From assembly GCF_008274695.1 (NCBI RefSeq), contig NZ_VTOU01000002.1, positions 682,001 through 746,000 of the forward strand: a stretch of 64,000 nt of DNA, in the 5' to 3' direction. The notes beneath the pieces are model-generated. The model was given only the letters and a program-made list of their open reading frames with translations. It was not told the DNA's origin and searched no databases. This DNA is from Sphingomonas montanisoli (lineage in GTDB: Bacteria > Pseudomonadota > Alphaproteobacteria > Sphingomonadales > Sphingomonadaceae). Below are positions 1-8,101 of the stretch, one piece after another (the first letter of the stretch is position 1; every line of letters starts with the position of its first letter). Made by a program: the position numbers and the translations under genes.

Positions 1-30
1 AGCAAAAAGCCCGTGGGGGTGCCCGCATGA
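1..30 (+). CDS. 3' end of an upstream gene (possibly murB), partial
   Basis: Frame 1 reads SKKPVGVPA and stops at TGA 28-30. That stop overlaps the ddl start codon in an ATGA, the usual sign of translational coupling in this cluster. murB commonly precedes ddl in the division and cell-wall cluster, so murB is the likely identity. That rests on gene order alone because only nine residues are visible. Confidence 0.45.
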   Translation, partial: SKKPVGVPA

Positions 31-950
31 GCCACGCTACTCTCCATATCGCGGTCCTCATGGGCGGCTGGTCGTCCGAGCGCGACGTGTCGCTGACGTC
101 GGGCAACGGTGTCGCCGATGCGCTCGAGACGCTGGGCCACAAGGTCACGCGGATCGACATGGGCCATGACGTCGCGATCAAGCTGCACGAGGCGAAGCCC
201 GACGTCGTGTTCAACGCGCTCCACGGCACGCCGGGGGAGGATGGCACCGTTCAGGGTCTGATGGACCTGATGGGGATCAAATATACCCATTCGGGCCTTA
301 CCACCTCGGTCATCGCGATCGACAAGGAGCTGACCAAGCAGCAGCTTGTCCCCCACGGCATCCGTATGCCCGAGGGCAAGATCGTCGACAGCGAGAGCCT
401 GTACGAGTCCGATCCGATTCCGCGGCCTTATGTGTTGAAGCCGGTCAACGAAGGTTCGTCGGTCGGCGTCGCGATCGTCAAGGATCGCGACAATCACGGC
501 ACGCCGATCCATCGCGACGCGCATGGGCCGTGGCAGCGCTTCGATACTTTGCTCGCCGAACCCTTCATCAAGGGGCGCGAACTGACGGTCGCGGTGCTGG
601 GCGATCGTGCGCTGTGCGTTACCGAACTGGTGCCGACCAGCGGCTTCTACGATTACGAAGCCAAGTACACCGATGGCCTGACCACCCATGTCTGCCCCGC
701 GAAGATCCCGGCGGACATCGAGGCGTCGGCGATGAAGATGGCGCTGGATGCGCACCGCCTGCTGGGCTGCAAGGGAACCTCGCGTTCGGACTTCCGTTGG
801 GATGACGAACAGGGGGAAGCGGGACTGTATCTGCTCGAAGTCAACACGCAGCCGGGCATGACCCCGCTCAGCCTCGTTCCCGAACAGGCCAAGCATGTCG
901 GCATGACCTACGCCGAACTGGTGCAGGCCATCGTCGAGGACGCCCTATGA
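27..950 (+). CDS. ddl: D-alanine--D-alanine ligase
   Basis: This cytoplasmic ATP-grasp enzyme makes the D-Ala-D-Ala dipeptide of peptidoglycan precursors. The 307 aa length is normal for DdlB. The N-terminus has the family motif MGGWSSERDVSL (residues 12-23), followed by NALHGTPGEDG near 63 and the ATP-grasp segment KPVNEGSSVGV near 138. The metal-binding end LLEVNTQPGMTPLSLVPEQA lies near 271-290. The start overlaps the preceding stop (ATGA) and its own stop overlaps the ftsQ start at 947-950 (ATGA), so the cluster is translationally coupled. A perfect EcfG-type promoter motif occurs inside the gene at 774-798; it is discussed as a finding and may be chance. Confidence 0.97.
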   Translation: MSHATLHIAVLMGGWSSERDVSLTSGNGVADALETLGHKVTRIDMGHDVAIKLHEAKPDVVFNALHGTPGEDGTVQGLMDLMGIKYTHSGLTTSVIAIDKELTKQQLVPHGIRMPEGKIVDSESLYESDPIPRPYVLKPVNEGSSVGVAIVKDRDNHGTPIHRDAHGPWQRFDTLLAEPFIKGRELTVAVLGDRALCVTELVPTSGFYDYEAKYTDGLTTHVCPAKIPADIEASAMKMALDAHRLLGCKGTSRSDFRWDDEQGEAGLYLLEVNTQPGMTPLSLVPEQAKHVGMTYAELVQAIVEDAL

Positions 951-1936
951 GCGCGCGGCCGGCCCGCAGTGCCAAAGGTGCGGACCGGCGCCCCCGCGTG
1001 ACGACGGCTAAGCGTCCAGCGCCCAAGCGGCGCGGCTCCGCGCTCGATCGGGCGGTCGCGCAGATCCCCGTGCCGCGCGACGCGCTGCGCACGATGGGCA
1101 ATTGGACTCTCGGCCTGCTCGTCTTCGGCGGGCTGGTGATGGGCGTTGTTGCCATGGGCATTCCGCAGATGGCGTGGGCTGCGACGGCAGGCGCGATCGG
1201 CGAGGCGGGCTTCACCGTCCGCCATGTCGAAATCCTCAACCGCAAGCGCGCCGATGCCGATGTCGTCTATGATATCGCGATGAGCCAGCAGTCGCGCGCG
1301 ATGCCGCTGGTCGACCTGACCGGCACGCGATCCGAACTGATGAAGCTCGGCTGGATCGCTGACGCGCGCATTTCGCGCCGCCTGCCCGATACGCTCGTGG
1401 TCGACATCGTCGAGCGGGTGCCCGCCGCCATCTGGCAATATCGCGGTCGCCTTGTCCTGGTCGATCGGATGGGGACGGAGATCGCGCCGGTCGACGATCG
1501 CGCGATGCCCGACCTGCCCGTCGTGGTCGGCCCCGGTGCGCGCCGCCAGGTCGAGGCGCTGACGGCGTTGCTCGATACGCAGCCCGCGCTCAAGCCCCTG
1601 ATCACCGCATCGGTGTGGCAGGGCTCGCGCCGCTGGGACATCATCTTCCAGTCGGGCGAGACGCTGAAGCTGCCCGAAGGCGATGGCGAAGCGATCAAGG
1701 CGCTCGCCTGGTTCGCGCGCAAGGACAAGCAGAGCCATCTGCTCGGCCGCGGCATCGTCGGCATCGACATGCGCGATCCGACGCGCACCGTCGTCCGCAT
1801 GGCGCGCGAGCCAGGCGGGCAGATCGACGCGCCGGCGCCTCCACCAGTTGCGCCGGCTATCCAGACGCCGCCGCCGCTCCAGACCGCACCGGTCTCCGCC
1901 CCCGTTTCCCCGCCTGCTAATACGGTCACAACCTGA
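947..1936 (+). CDS. ftsQ: cell division protein FtsQ
   Basis: FtsQ is a bitopic inner-membrane divisome protein that links early and late division proteins. The 329 aa product has a basic cytoplasmic N-terminus (about 1-45), one membrane segment (about 51-73), a periplasmic POTRA domain (about 90-160, including VRHVEILNRKRADADVVYDI) and the FtsQ beta domain after it. The last 35 residues are Pro/Ala/Thr-rich and probably disordered, longer than in enteric FtsQ. It overlaps ddl by four bases and ftsA by one base (TGATG at 1934-1938). Identification rests on position between ddl and ftsA plus the topology and POTRA pattern. Confidence 0.95.
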   Translation: MSARPARSAKGADRRPRVTTAKRPAPKRRGSALDRAVAQIPVPRDALRTMGNWTLGLLVFGGLVMGVVAMGIPQMAWAATAGAIGEAGFTVRHVEILNRKRADADVVYDIAMSQQSRAMPLVDLTGTRSELMKLGWIADARISRRLPDTLVVDIVERVPAAIWQYRGRLVLVDRMGTEIAPVDDRAMPDLPVVVGPGARRQVEALTALLDTQPALKPLITASVWQGSRRWDIIFQSGETLKLPEGDGEAIKALAWFARKDKQSHLLGRGIVGIDMRDPTRTVVRMAREPGGQIDAPAPPPVAPAIQTPPPLQTAPVSAPVSPPANTVTT

Positions 1937-3195
1937 TGGCGCAAAATCGCAACGATGCCCTGATCACCGCGCTCGATATCGGCACCTCGAAGGTGTCGGC
2001 CCTGATCGCGCGCCGAACCGAGACCGGGGATCTCGAGGTGCTCGGCACCGGCCAGCGCGAGAGCCGTGGCGTCAAGCGCGGCTACATCGCCGACATGGAG
2101 GGCACCGAGGCCGCGATCCGCGAAGCGGTCGAGCAGGCCGAGACGATCGCGCGCACCAATATCGACCATGTCTGGGTCAGCTTCTCGGCCGGTGGTCTCG
2201 TCAGCGACGTGGCGCAGGTCGAGGTCGATCTGGGCGGGGTTCAGGTCGAGCAGGAGGATATCGACAACCTGCTCAAGCAGGGCCGTCGCTCGCTCAATCC
2301 CGATGGCCGCATGGTCCTCCACGCGCAGCCGACCCTCTACACGCTCGACGGCCTCACCGGCGTGAAGAGCCCGCTCGGTCTCCATGCCGATAGGCTCGGC
2401 GTCGAAATCCACGTCGTCGCGGCGGAGCCTTCGCCCGTCCGCAACCTCGCTTTGTGCGTCCGTTCGGCGCATCTGGGCGTCAAATCGATCGTCGCGTCGC
2501 CGATCGCGACGGGCGCCGCCTGCCTCACCGACGAGGACAAGGAAATGGGCATCGCGCTGGTCGAAATGGGCGCAGGCGTAACCAACGTGTCGCTGTTCGC
2601 GGGCGGTCTGCTGGTCGGACTCTCCTCGCTGGCGATGGGCGCCGCCGACATCACCGACGATATCGCGTCGGCCTTCTCGATCCGTCGCGCGCAGGCCGAG
2701 CGGCTGAAATGCTTTCACGGATCGGCGCAGAACTCCCCGCGCGACACGCATGAGATGATCGACATCGGCGCGGCGGATGAGGGCGACGGCTTCGAACCGC
2801 CGCGGATCAGCCGCGCGCAGCTGATCCAGGTCATCCGCCTGCGCCTCGATCATTGGATGGATGCGGTGTCCAAGGCGCTGACCGAACTCGGCTATACCGG
2901 GCCCGTCGGGCGTCAGGTGGTGCTGACCGGCGGAGGCGCCGAGCTCAAGGGCATCGCCGATTATGCGCAGGGCGTGCTGGGCCGCACGGTGCGGATCGGT
3001 CGCCCGCGCGGGCTTGCGGGATTGCCCGACGCGCATGGCGGTCCGGCCTTCGCGACGCTTTCGGGCCTGGCGATGGTCGCGGCGAGCAATCCGATCGATC
3101 TGCGCCAGATTTCGCTCGAGCCGCAGACCGTCCACCGGACGGCGGCGGGCGGGCTGTTTCAGCGGATGGTATCGGCGTTCAAGCAGGGTTACTGA
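1936..3195 (+). CDS. ftsA: cell division protein FtsA
   Basis: FtsA is the actin-like ATPase that anchors FtsZ to the membrane and recruits later divisome proteins. The 419 aa product opens with the phosphate-1 motif ALDIGTSKVSALI (about 12-24). It then carries the SHS2 insertion (about 90-170), the second phosphate loop VEMGAGVTNVSLF (about 210-222) and the adenosine motif VVLTGGGAELKGI (about 328-340). The C-terminus (GLFQRMVSAFKQGY) is the expected amphipathic membrane-targeting helix. The start codon overlaps the ftsQ stop by one base. Confidence 0.97.
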   Translation: MAQNRNDALITALDIGTSKVSALIARRTETGDLEVLGTGQRESRGVKRGYIADMEGTEAAIREAVEQAETIARTNIDHVWVSFSAGGLVSDVAQVEVDLGGVQVEQEDIDNLLKQGRRSLNPDGRMVLHAQPTLYTLDGLTGVKSPLGLHADRLGVEIHVVAAEPSPVRNLALCVRSAHLGVKSIVASPIATGAACLTDEDKEMGIALVEMGAGVTNVSLFAGGLLVGLSSLAMGAADITDDIASAFSIRRAQAERLKCFHGSAQNSPRDTHEMIDIGAADEGDGFEPPRISRAQLIQVIRLRLDHWMDAVSKALTELGYTGPVGRQVVLTGGGAELKGIADYAQGVLGRTVRIGRPRGLAGLPDAHGGPAFATLSGLAMVAASNPIDLRQISLEPQTVHRTAAGGLFQRMVSAFKQGY

Positions 3196-3215
3196 AAGCG
3201 TTTCGGGGCGGCCAC

Positions 3216-3240
3216 AACGGGCGACCCCGTCGGTGGTTCC
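3216..3240 (-). promoter_or_regulatory. EcfG-type promoter motif antisense to ftsA (uncertain)
   Basis: Read on the minus strand this is GGAAC, 16 bases, CGTT, the alphaproteobacterial stress-sigma consensus. It sits just downstream of ftsA and points into ftsA antisense. About one such perfect match per 64 kb is expected by chance at this base composition, so the site is only a candidate. Confidence 0.25.
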
Positions 3241-3279
3241 GTTAACCTTGAAAATTGACCTGTCCCAAACTTTTCGCGT

Positions 3280-3308
3280 GATTCGCCGAATCGGTTGGGG
3301 CAAGATTC
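3280..3308. promoter_or_regulatory. cluster of three GANTC (CcrM) sites upstream of ftsZ
   Basis: GATTC at 3280-3284, GAATC at 3288-3292 and GATTC at 3304-3308 lie within 29 bases, 57-85 bases before the ftsZ start. GANTC is the target of the cell-cycle methyltransferase CcrM in alphaproteobacteria, and in Caulobacter methylation of such sites in the ftsZ promoter affects transcription. A lone GTTAACC half-site resembling a CtrA half-box is at 3241-3247, without a properly spaced partner. Confidence 0.5.
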
Positions 3309-3364
3309 AAACATAGTGATTTGCGTCGGCTTCGGGCGAGTGCGGCGGCAGGGGAGATCGAGTG

Positions 3365-4846
3365 ATGACTATCGAGTTCATGCGGCCGCAGGTTGACGAA
3401 CTGAAGCCCCGGATCAGCGTTATCGGCGTCGGCGGTGCCGGCGGCAACGCGATCGCCAACATGATCGTTGCCGACGTCCAGGGCGTCGACTTCATCGTCG
3501 CGAACACCGATGCGCAGGCGCTCAACGCCTCGCCGGCGGAGCGTCGCATCCAGCTGGGCCTCAAGATCACCCAGGGTCTCGGCGCCGGTTCGCGGCCCGA
3601 AATCGGTCGCGCCGCCGCCGAGGAGACGATGGAATTCGTCGAAAAGGCGCTCGAAGGATCGCATATGTGCTTCATCGCCGCCGGCATGGGCGGTGGCACA
3701 GGCACCGGCGCGGCGCCGGTCATCGCCAAGCTGGCGCGTGACAAGGGCATCCTGACCGTCGGCGTCGTCACCAAGCCGTTCAGCTTCGAAGGTTCGCGCC
3801 GCATGAAGGCGGCCGATGCGGGCATCGAGGAGCTGCAAAAGCACGTCGATACGCTGATCGTCATCCCGAACCAGAATCTGTTCCTGATCGCCAATCCGAA
3901 CACCACCTTCAAGGAGGCGTTCCAGATGGCGGATCAGGTGTTGCAGCAGGGTGTGCGCGGCATCACCGACCTGATGGTCATGCCCGGCCTCATCAACCTC
4001 GACTTCGCCGACGTCCGCTCGGTGATGTCGGAGATGGGCAAGGCCATGATGGGCACCGGCGAAGCGACCGGTGATAATCGCGCGATCGAGGCGGCCGAGA
4101 AGGCGATCGCCAACCCGCTGCTCGACGGCGTCTCGATGAAGGGCGCCAAGGGCGTTATCGTGTCGATCACCGGTGGTGAGGACATGCGCCTGATGGAGGT
4201 CGACGAGGCCGCCAACCATATCCGCGAGCTGGTCGATCCGGACGCGAACATCATCTGGGGTTCGGCGTTCAACAATGATCTGGACGGCATCATCCGCGTC
4301 TCGGTTGTCGCGACCGGCATCGAGGTCGACGCTTCGACGATGGCCGAGCCCGCCAAGCCGCTGAGCTTCGCGCCGCGCACCCCGCCGCGCGGTGGCGAGG
4401 ACAAGCCGGCCATCGCGATCCCGCAGCCGGCCGTGGCGGCCGCGCCCGCAGCGCCGCAGCCGACCACCATCTTTGAATCGCCGGCCGAACCGACCGCGAC
4501 CGTCGAGGATGACGAGCCGTTGACGCTCGAAGCGCCCGAGGTAGTCGCCCAGCAGGCGCCGGAACCCGCATCCTCGCTGTTCAGCGACGAGCTGCTGCTC
4601 GGTGCCGAAGCGGTGGTGCCCGCCCCCGCGCAGCCCGCGCCGGAGCCCGAAGCCGATGCCGGCACCCGCCGTTGGGTCGCCGAGCCGCAGGCCGAGGCGC
4701 GCCCGCGCTCCGCCGGCAGCGCCACCCTGTTCGAGCGTATGTCGAACATCGCCCGCGGCGCCGCGAAGGCGCAGGTCGATAACGACGCCGATGCCCCGGC
4801 GGAGGGCAGCGTGCCCCGGTTCCTCAACCGCCAGAGCAACCAGTAA
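3365..4846 (+). CDS. ftsZ: cell division protein FtsZ
   Basis: FtsZ is the tubulin-like GTPase that forms the division ring. The 493 aa product (ATG at 3365; the frame also has GTG at 3362) has the N-terminal nucleotide motif [10 protein letters not shown] (21-30) and the tubulin signature GGGTGTGA (109-116). The T7-loop region [11 protein letters not shown] follows near 205. Residues of about 320-480 form a long Ala/Pro/Glu-rich linker typical of alphaproteobacteria. The conserved C-terminal peptide VPRFLNRQ, which binds FtsA, closes the protein. It stands 169 bases after ftsA and so has its own promoter region, with three GANTC sites. A terminator follows at once. Confidence 0.98.
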   Translation: MTIEFMRPQVDELKPRISVIGVGGAGGNAIANMIVADVQGVDFIVANTDAQALNASPAERRIQLGLKITQGLGAGSRPEIGRAAAEETMEFVEKALEGSHMCFIAAGMGGGTGTGAAPVIAKLARDKGILTVGVVTKPFSFEGSRRMKAADAGIEELQKHVDTLIVIPNQNLFLIANPNTTFKEAFQMADQVLQQGVRGITDLMVMPGLINLDFADVRSVMSEMGKAMMGTGEATGDNRAIEAAEKAIANPLLDGVSMKGAKGVIVSITGGEDMRLMEVDEAANHIRELVDPDANIIWGSAFNNDLDGIIRVSVVATGIEVDASTMAEPAKPLSFAPRTPPRGGEDKPAIAIPQPAVAAAPAAPQPTTIFESPAEPTATVEDDEPLTLEAPEVVAQQAPEPASSLFSDELLLGAEAVVPAPAQPAPEPEADAGTRRWVAEPQAEARPRSAGSATLFERMSNIARGAAKAQVDNDADAPAEGSVPRFLNRQSNQ

Positions 4847-4855
4847 GACCGGTTC

Positions 4856-4882
4856 AGCCCCTCCCGACCGGGAGGGGCTTTC
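4856..4882 (+). terminator. intrinsic terminator after ftsZ
   Basis: AGCCCCTCC (4856-4864) pairs with GGAGGGGCT (4871-4879) around a short loop, followed by a brief T run (4879-4881). It starts ten bases after the ftsZ stop and closes the division cluster. Confidence 0.7.
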
Positions 4883-4973
4883 TGATGGGCGCTCGCCTCA
4901 CCCGCTTCGGCGTTGGACCCGCATCATCGCTCTTGCGGAGCAAGCCGCGACCGGCTTTAAGCGCCCCATCCCC

Positions 4974-6386
4974 ATGATACACCGTCTCCTCCTCGCCCCG
5001 TCGCTGCTCATCGCGCTTTCCGCCACCGCACAGGCGCAGGAGGCCGGACCCTATATCTCCGCCGATCAGTCGGCTTCCGAGCCGGTGATGGTTGATCCGA
5101 TGGCGCAGGCCCGCGACGCGATGGCGCGCAACGACCCGGCCGAGGCGCTTGCCCGCTATCTGCGCGTGCTGGCGCGCGATCCGGGCGATCTGGAGGCGTT
5201 GACGGGGGCGGGCGATGCGGCGCTGGCGGTCGGCGATGCCGATGCGGCGATCAACTTCTATGTCCGCGCCGAAAAGCTCGCGCCGAAGAATGGTAAGGTG
5301 AAGGCCGGGCTTGGCTCCGCGCTCGTGCAGAAGGAGCAGCCCCAGGCGGCGCTGCGCATGTTCAACGACGCGCTCGATCTGGGCGTGCCCCCCGCCAGCG
5401 TCGCGCTCGATCGCGGCCTGGCCTATGATCTGCGCGGCGATGCCAAGCGGGCACAGACCGAATATGGCATCGCGCTGCGTGCCGGCCAGAATGCCGAGGC
5501 GACGCGGCGGATGGCGCTGTCGCTGGGCATAGCGGGCGACAAGGCGGGCGCGCTCGCGATCCTCGATCCGCTGCTGCGGCGCCAGGACATTCCGGCGTGG
5601 CGCGTGCGCGCCTTCGTGCTGGCGATGACCGGCGATACGCCGGGTGCCGAACAGGCCGCCTATGCGGTGCTGCCACGCTATCAAGCGGATCAGCTTCGCC
5701 CCTTCCTCGGCCGCCTGGCCACGCTCAAGCCCGCGGAAAAGGCTGCTGCCGTCCATTTCGGACATTTCCCCGAGGATAAGGCGCCCAGGATGGCGTCGGT
5801 CAGCCCGCCGGCCTCGGCCAAGGGCGCACCCGTCGTCGCGACGCCGGTGCCAAGCCGCGCGTTCGTGCCAGCCCGCACCGCCGAAGCGAACGTAACGCCG
5901 GGTGTCGGCGTCGTCACCGCGCCGATCGTCGATCCGACTACGGGCAAAGCCGTTTCGATCGAAAAGCCGCAGACCCCGACCGAAGCCCAGTCGATGGCGG
6001 GCGAGGCCAAGCGCCTGGCGGACGCCAAGCGCGCCGAGGCCCGCAAGGCCGCCGCCGAGAAGGCAGCCGCGGACAAGAAGAAGAAAGAGAAGGAAGAGGC
6101 CAAGGCCAAGGCGTCCGATCCGGGGCGTTTCTGGGTCCAGATCGCCAGCGGCTCGTACAAGCCCGATCTCGACAAGGAATGGGACAAGCAGAAGAAGGCC
6201 CATTCCAAGCAACTCGCGGGCAAGACGCCGTGGACGATGCCCTACAAGTCGACCAACCGTCTGCTCGTCGGCCCATTCGCGTCGAAGGACGCCGCGCAGG
6301 ACTTCGTCAACGATGCGCGTCAGGCGGGCTGGGGCACGGTGCCCGTCACGACCAGCGCGGGCCAGAAGGTCGAACGGCTCGACTGA
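4974..6386 (+). CDS. exported TPR and SPOR-domain protein
   Basis: The frame is open further upstream, but ATG 4974 is followed by a good signal peptide (MIHRLLLAPSLLIALSATAQAQ), so it is the chosen start, giving 470 aa. Residues of about 40-230 form TPR-like repeats (for example PAEALARYLRVLARDPGDLEA). About 330-395 is a Lys/Ala/Glu-rich, probably helical spacer. The C-terminus from about 397 is a SPOR fold (FWVQIASGSYKPDLDKEW ... LLVGPFASKDAAQDFV). SPOR domains bind denuded glycan strands at the septum, so a periplasmic role in division or cell-wall remodelling is likely; placement after ftsZ agrees. The exact function is unknown. Confidence 0.85.
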   Translation: MIHRLLLAPSLLIALSATAQAQEAGPYISADQSASEPVMVDPMAQARDAMARNDPAEALARYLRVLARDPGDLEALTGAGDAALAVGDADAAINFYVRAEKLAPKNGKVKAGLGSALVQKEQPQAALRMFNDALDLGVPPASVALDRGLAYDLRGDAKRAQTEYGIALRAGQNAEATRRMALSLGIAGDKAGALAILDPLLRRQDIPAWRVRAFVLAMTGDTPGAEQAAYAVLPRYQADQLRPFLGRLATLKPAEKAAAVHFGHFPEDKAPRMASVSPPASAKGAPVVATPVPSRAFVPARTAEANVTPGVGVVTAPIVDPTTGKAVSIEKPQTPTEAQSMAGEAKRLADAKRAEARKAAAEKAAADKKKKEKEEAKAKASDPGRFWVQIASGSYKPDLDKEWDKQKKAHSKQLAGKTPWTMPYKSTNRLLVGPFASKDAAQDFVNDARQAGWGTVPVTTSAGQKVERLD

Positions 6387-6398
6387 GCCTGCCAGCCT

Positions 6399-7457
6399 CT
6401 AAAAAGGCTCACGCAAAACCTGGCATTTTATCGACAGCAGCGCGGCCAGGCTGAGGCCACCCAGTGCGGCGGGAACCACGCCGCTGCCGCTCCAGTCGTA
6501 CCGATAGATGGCATTCGTCAGCCGTTCAGCGATCGGTGCGGCTGCGGCCGGTCCACCGGTCGGCACGTAGAGAAGAAAGCGCTGGTCGCCGATCCGCGCT
6601 GCCACGCCGCCCACCGGGCATTCGGCACGAATCATATCGGCGATGCGGATGATGATGCGGTCGGGCGCCTGCGGGCCGAACAAGTCGCTGGCTTCCCGCA
6701 GATTATCGACCTCGCACAGAATGAAGGTCGCATCGGAACCGCGCGGCTTCACCTTCAGCGCATGGTCCAGACCCGGCCGTGTCGTCAGGCCCGTCAACGG
6801 ATCGCGCAGGTCCGTCTGGCGATCGGCTTCGATCCGGTCGAGCACGACCGACGCCAGCGCGACGAGCGCCTGGATCAGCCCCAGCACCACCGCGCTGCTC
6901 TGCATCAGGAAGGCATAGGTGCTCGTCATATAGACGCCAGTGCCATCCTGTTCGGGCAGCGTGATCGTGACGGTCACGGCCTGCAGGAAGGTCTCGAACG
7001 TCACCAGCGCGACGATCGCGAACAGCGCGCAGTCCATCAGGTCGCGCAGGCGTTTGGTCGTTGCCGGAAGGCCGATCCCCATGAGCAGGGCGCAGCCGAG
7101 GTCCGATGCGAAGATCTGCAGATGCAGGTTGCGGATCGCCAGCCCGAACACCGCGCCCCCAACCGAAACGACGAGGATTGCGATGCGCACCCCCGTCATC
7201 AACGGTGCATCGGCCCTGCGCAGCAACGCGCCGCCGAAGTGGAAGAAGGCGAGGCCGAACAGCGCGTTGGCGATCGTCCCGCGCACCATCATCGGGATCA
7301 CATTGGGCAGCGCGGGCACGCTCGCCGCCAGGCCCGAGCACAGAAATCCGAGCCCCCACCACTTGGCGATCGGCGCACCCCAGCGCCACACCAGCAGGAA
7401 CATGCCCGCCAGTGTGATGAACATGATTGGAAACAGGAAGGCGAAGCCGTCCCCCAT
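6399..7457 (-). CDS. six-TM membrane protein with degenerate GGDEF domain
   Basis: The 352 aa product has about six hydrophobic segments in residues 1-205 and a C-terminal GGDEF-like domain introduced by RDPLTGLTTRPGL (about 217-229). The catalytic loop that should read GG(D/E)EF reads RIGDQRF, and the Mg-binding Asp/Asn positions are also altered (CEVDNLREASDLFG). Diguanylate cyclase activity is therefore unlikely; a c-di-GMP or GTP-sensing or scaffolding role is possible. It converges with the TPR-SPOR gene (12-base gap). The start CAT 7455-7457 fits the first membrane helix. Confidence 0.75.
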   Translation of the reverse strand: MGDGFAFLFPIMFITLAGMFLLVWRWGAPIAKWWGLGFLCSGLAASVPALPNVIPMMVRGTIANALFGLAFFHFGGALLRRADAPLMTGVRIAILVVSVGGAVFGLAIRNLHLQIFASDLGCALLMGIGLPATTKRLRDLMDCALFAIVALVTFETFLQAVTVTITLPEQDGTGVYMTSTYAFLMQSSAVVLGLIQALVALASVVLDRIEADRQTDLRDPLTGLTTRPGLDHALKVKPRGSDATFILCEVDNLREASDLFGPQAPDRIIIRIADMIRAECPVGGVAARIGDQRFLLYVPTGGPAAAAPIAERLTNAIYRYDWSGSGVVPAALGGLSLAALLSIKCQVLREPF

Positions 7458-7609
7458 TGACCCCCGAACCCCCTCAAAATACTAAGGAAAATAGCGAAAA
7501 ATCGACGCCGCTGATACGGCGGATCTGTACTAATTTGGGTGTCGTGAGAATGTTTTTGACGGGCGATGTCACATCGCGCCGTCCCGCCCCGTCAAGGAAG
7601 CGAGCGCCA

Positions 7610-8086
7610 ATGCTCAGCTTTGACGGAAAGGACATCATCGTGGATCGCCTGAAATGGTTCGAAGTCGCCCCCGAAGGCGCAAAGGCGCTGTTCGGCGTGC
7701 ATCATTACGTCACCAAGGGCACCAACCTGCCCGAAGAACTCATCCACCTGATCTTCCTGCGCGTGTCGCAGATCAACGGCTGCGCTTATTGCATCGACAT
7801 GCACAGCCGCGATCTGCGCAAGACGATGTCGGTCGACAGGGTGACCTTGGTGCCGGTGTGGAAGGAAGTGCCGCATCTGTTTAGCGATCAGTATCGCGCC
7901 GCGCTCGCCTGGGCCGAGGACGTGACCAACCTCAGCGTCACCCACGCTCCGGACGAGGCCTATGCGGCGGCCGCCAGCGCGTTCGACGACAAGGATCTGG
8001 TCGACCTGACGATCGCCATCGCCGCGATGAACGCCTTCAACCGGCTCGGCGCGCCGTTCCGGTTGCCGGTGGCGGCGAAAGCGTGA
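7610..8086 (+). CDS. carboxymuconolactone decarboxylase / AhpD-like protein
   Basis: The core LPEELIHLIFLRVSQINGCAYCIDMHSRDL carries the AhpD-type CxxC (CAYC) and the following His. This arrangement supports peroxidase or disulfide-reductase chemistry in this superfamily. From ATG 7610 the protein is 158 aa. GTG 7640 (VDRLKWFEVAPEGAKAL) is an equally credible start: it has its own Shine-Dalgarno-like GGAAAGG at 7625-7631, and family members usually begin near this segment. The gene is monocistronic; the 152 bases upstream show no clear operator. Confidence 0.85.
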   Translation: MLSFDGKDIIVDRLKWFEVAPEGAKALFGVHHYVTKGTNLPEELIHLIFLRVSQINGCAYCIDMHSRDLRKTMSVDRVTLVPVWKEVPHLFSDQYRAALAWAEDVTNLSVTHAPDEAYAAAASAFDDKDLVDLTIAIAAMNAFNRLGAPFRLPVAAKA

Positions 8087-8101
8087 GACGAAGCCCGCAT
8101 C

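Noticed and set aside
1267-3303. 678 aa open frame antisense to ftsQ and ftsA
   Set aside because: It is a shadow frame created by GC-rich codon use; composition is Arg/Asp/Gly-rich without domains, and the plus strand carries well-recognised genes.
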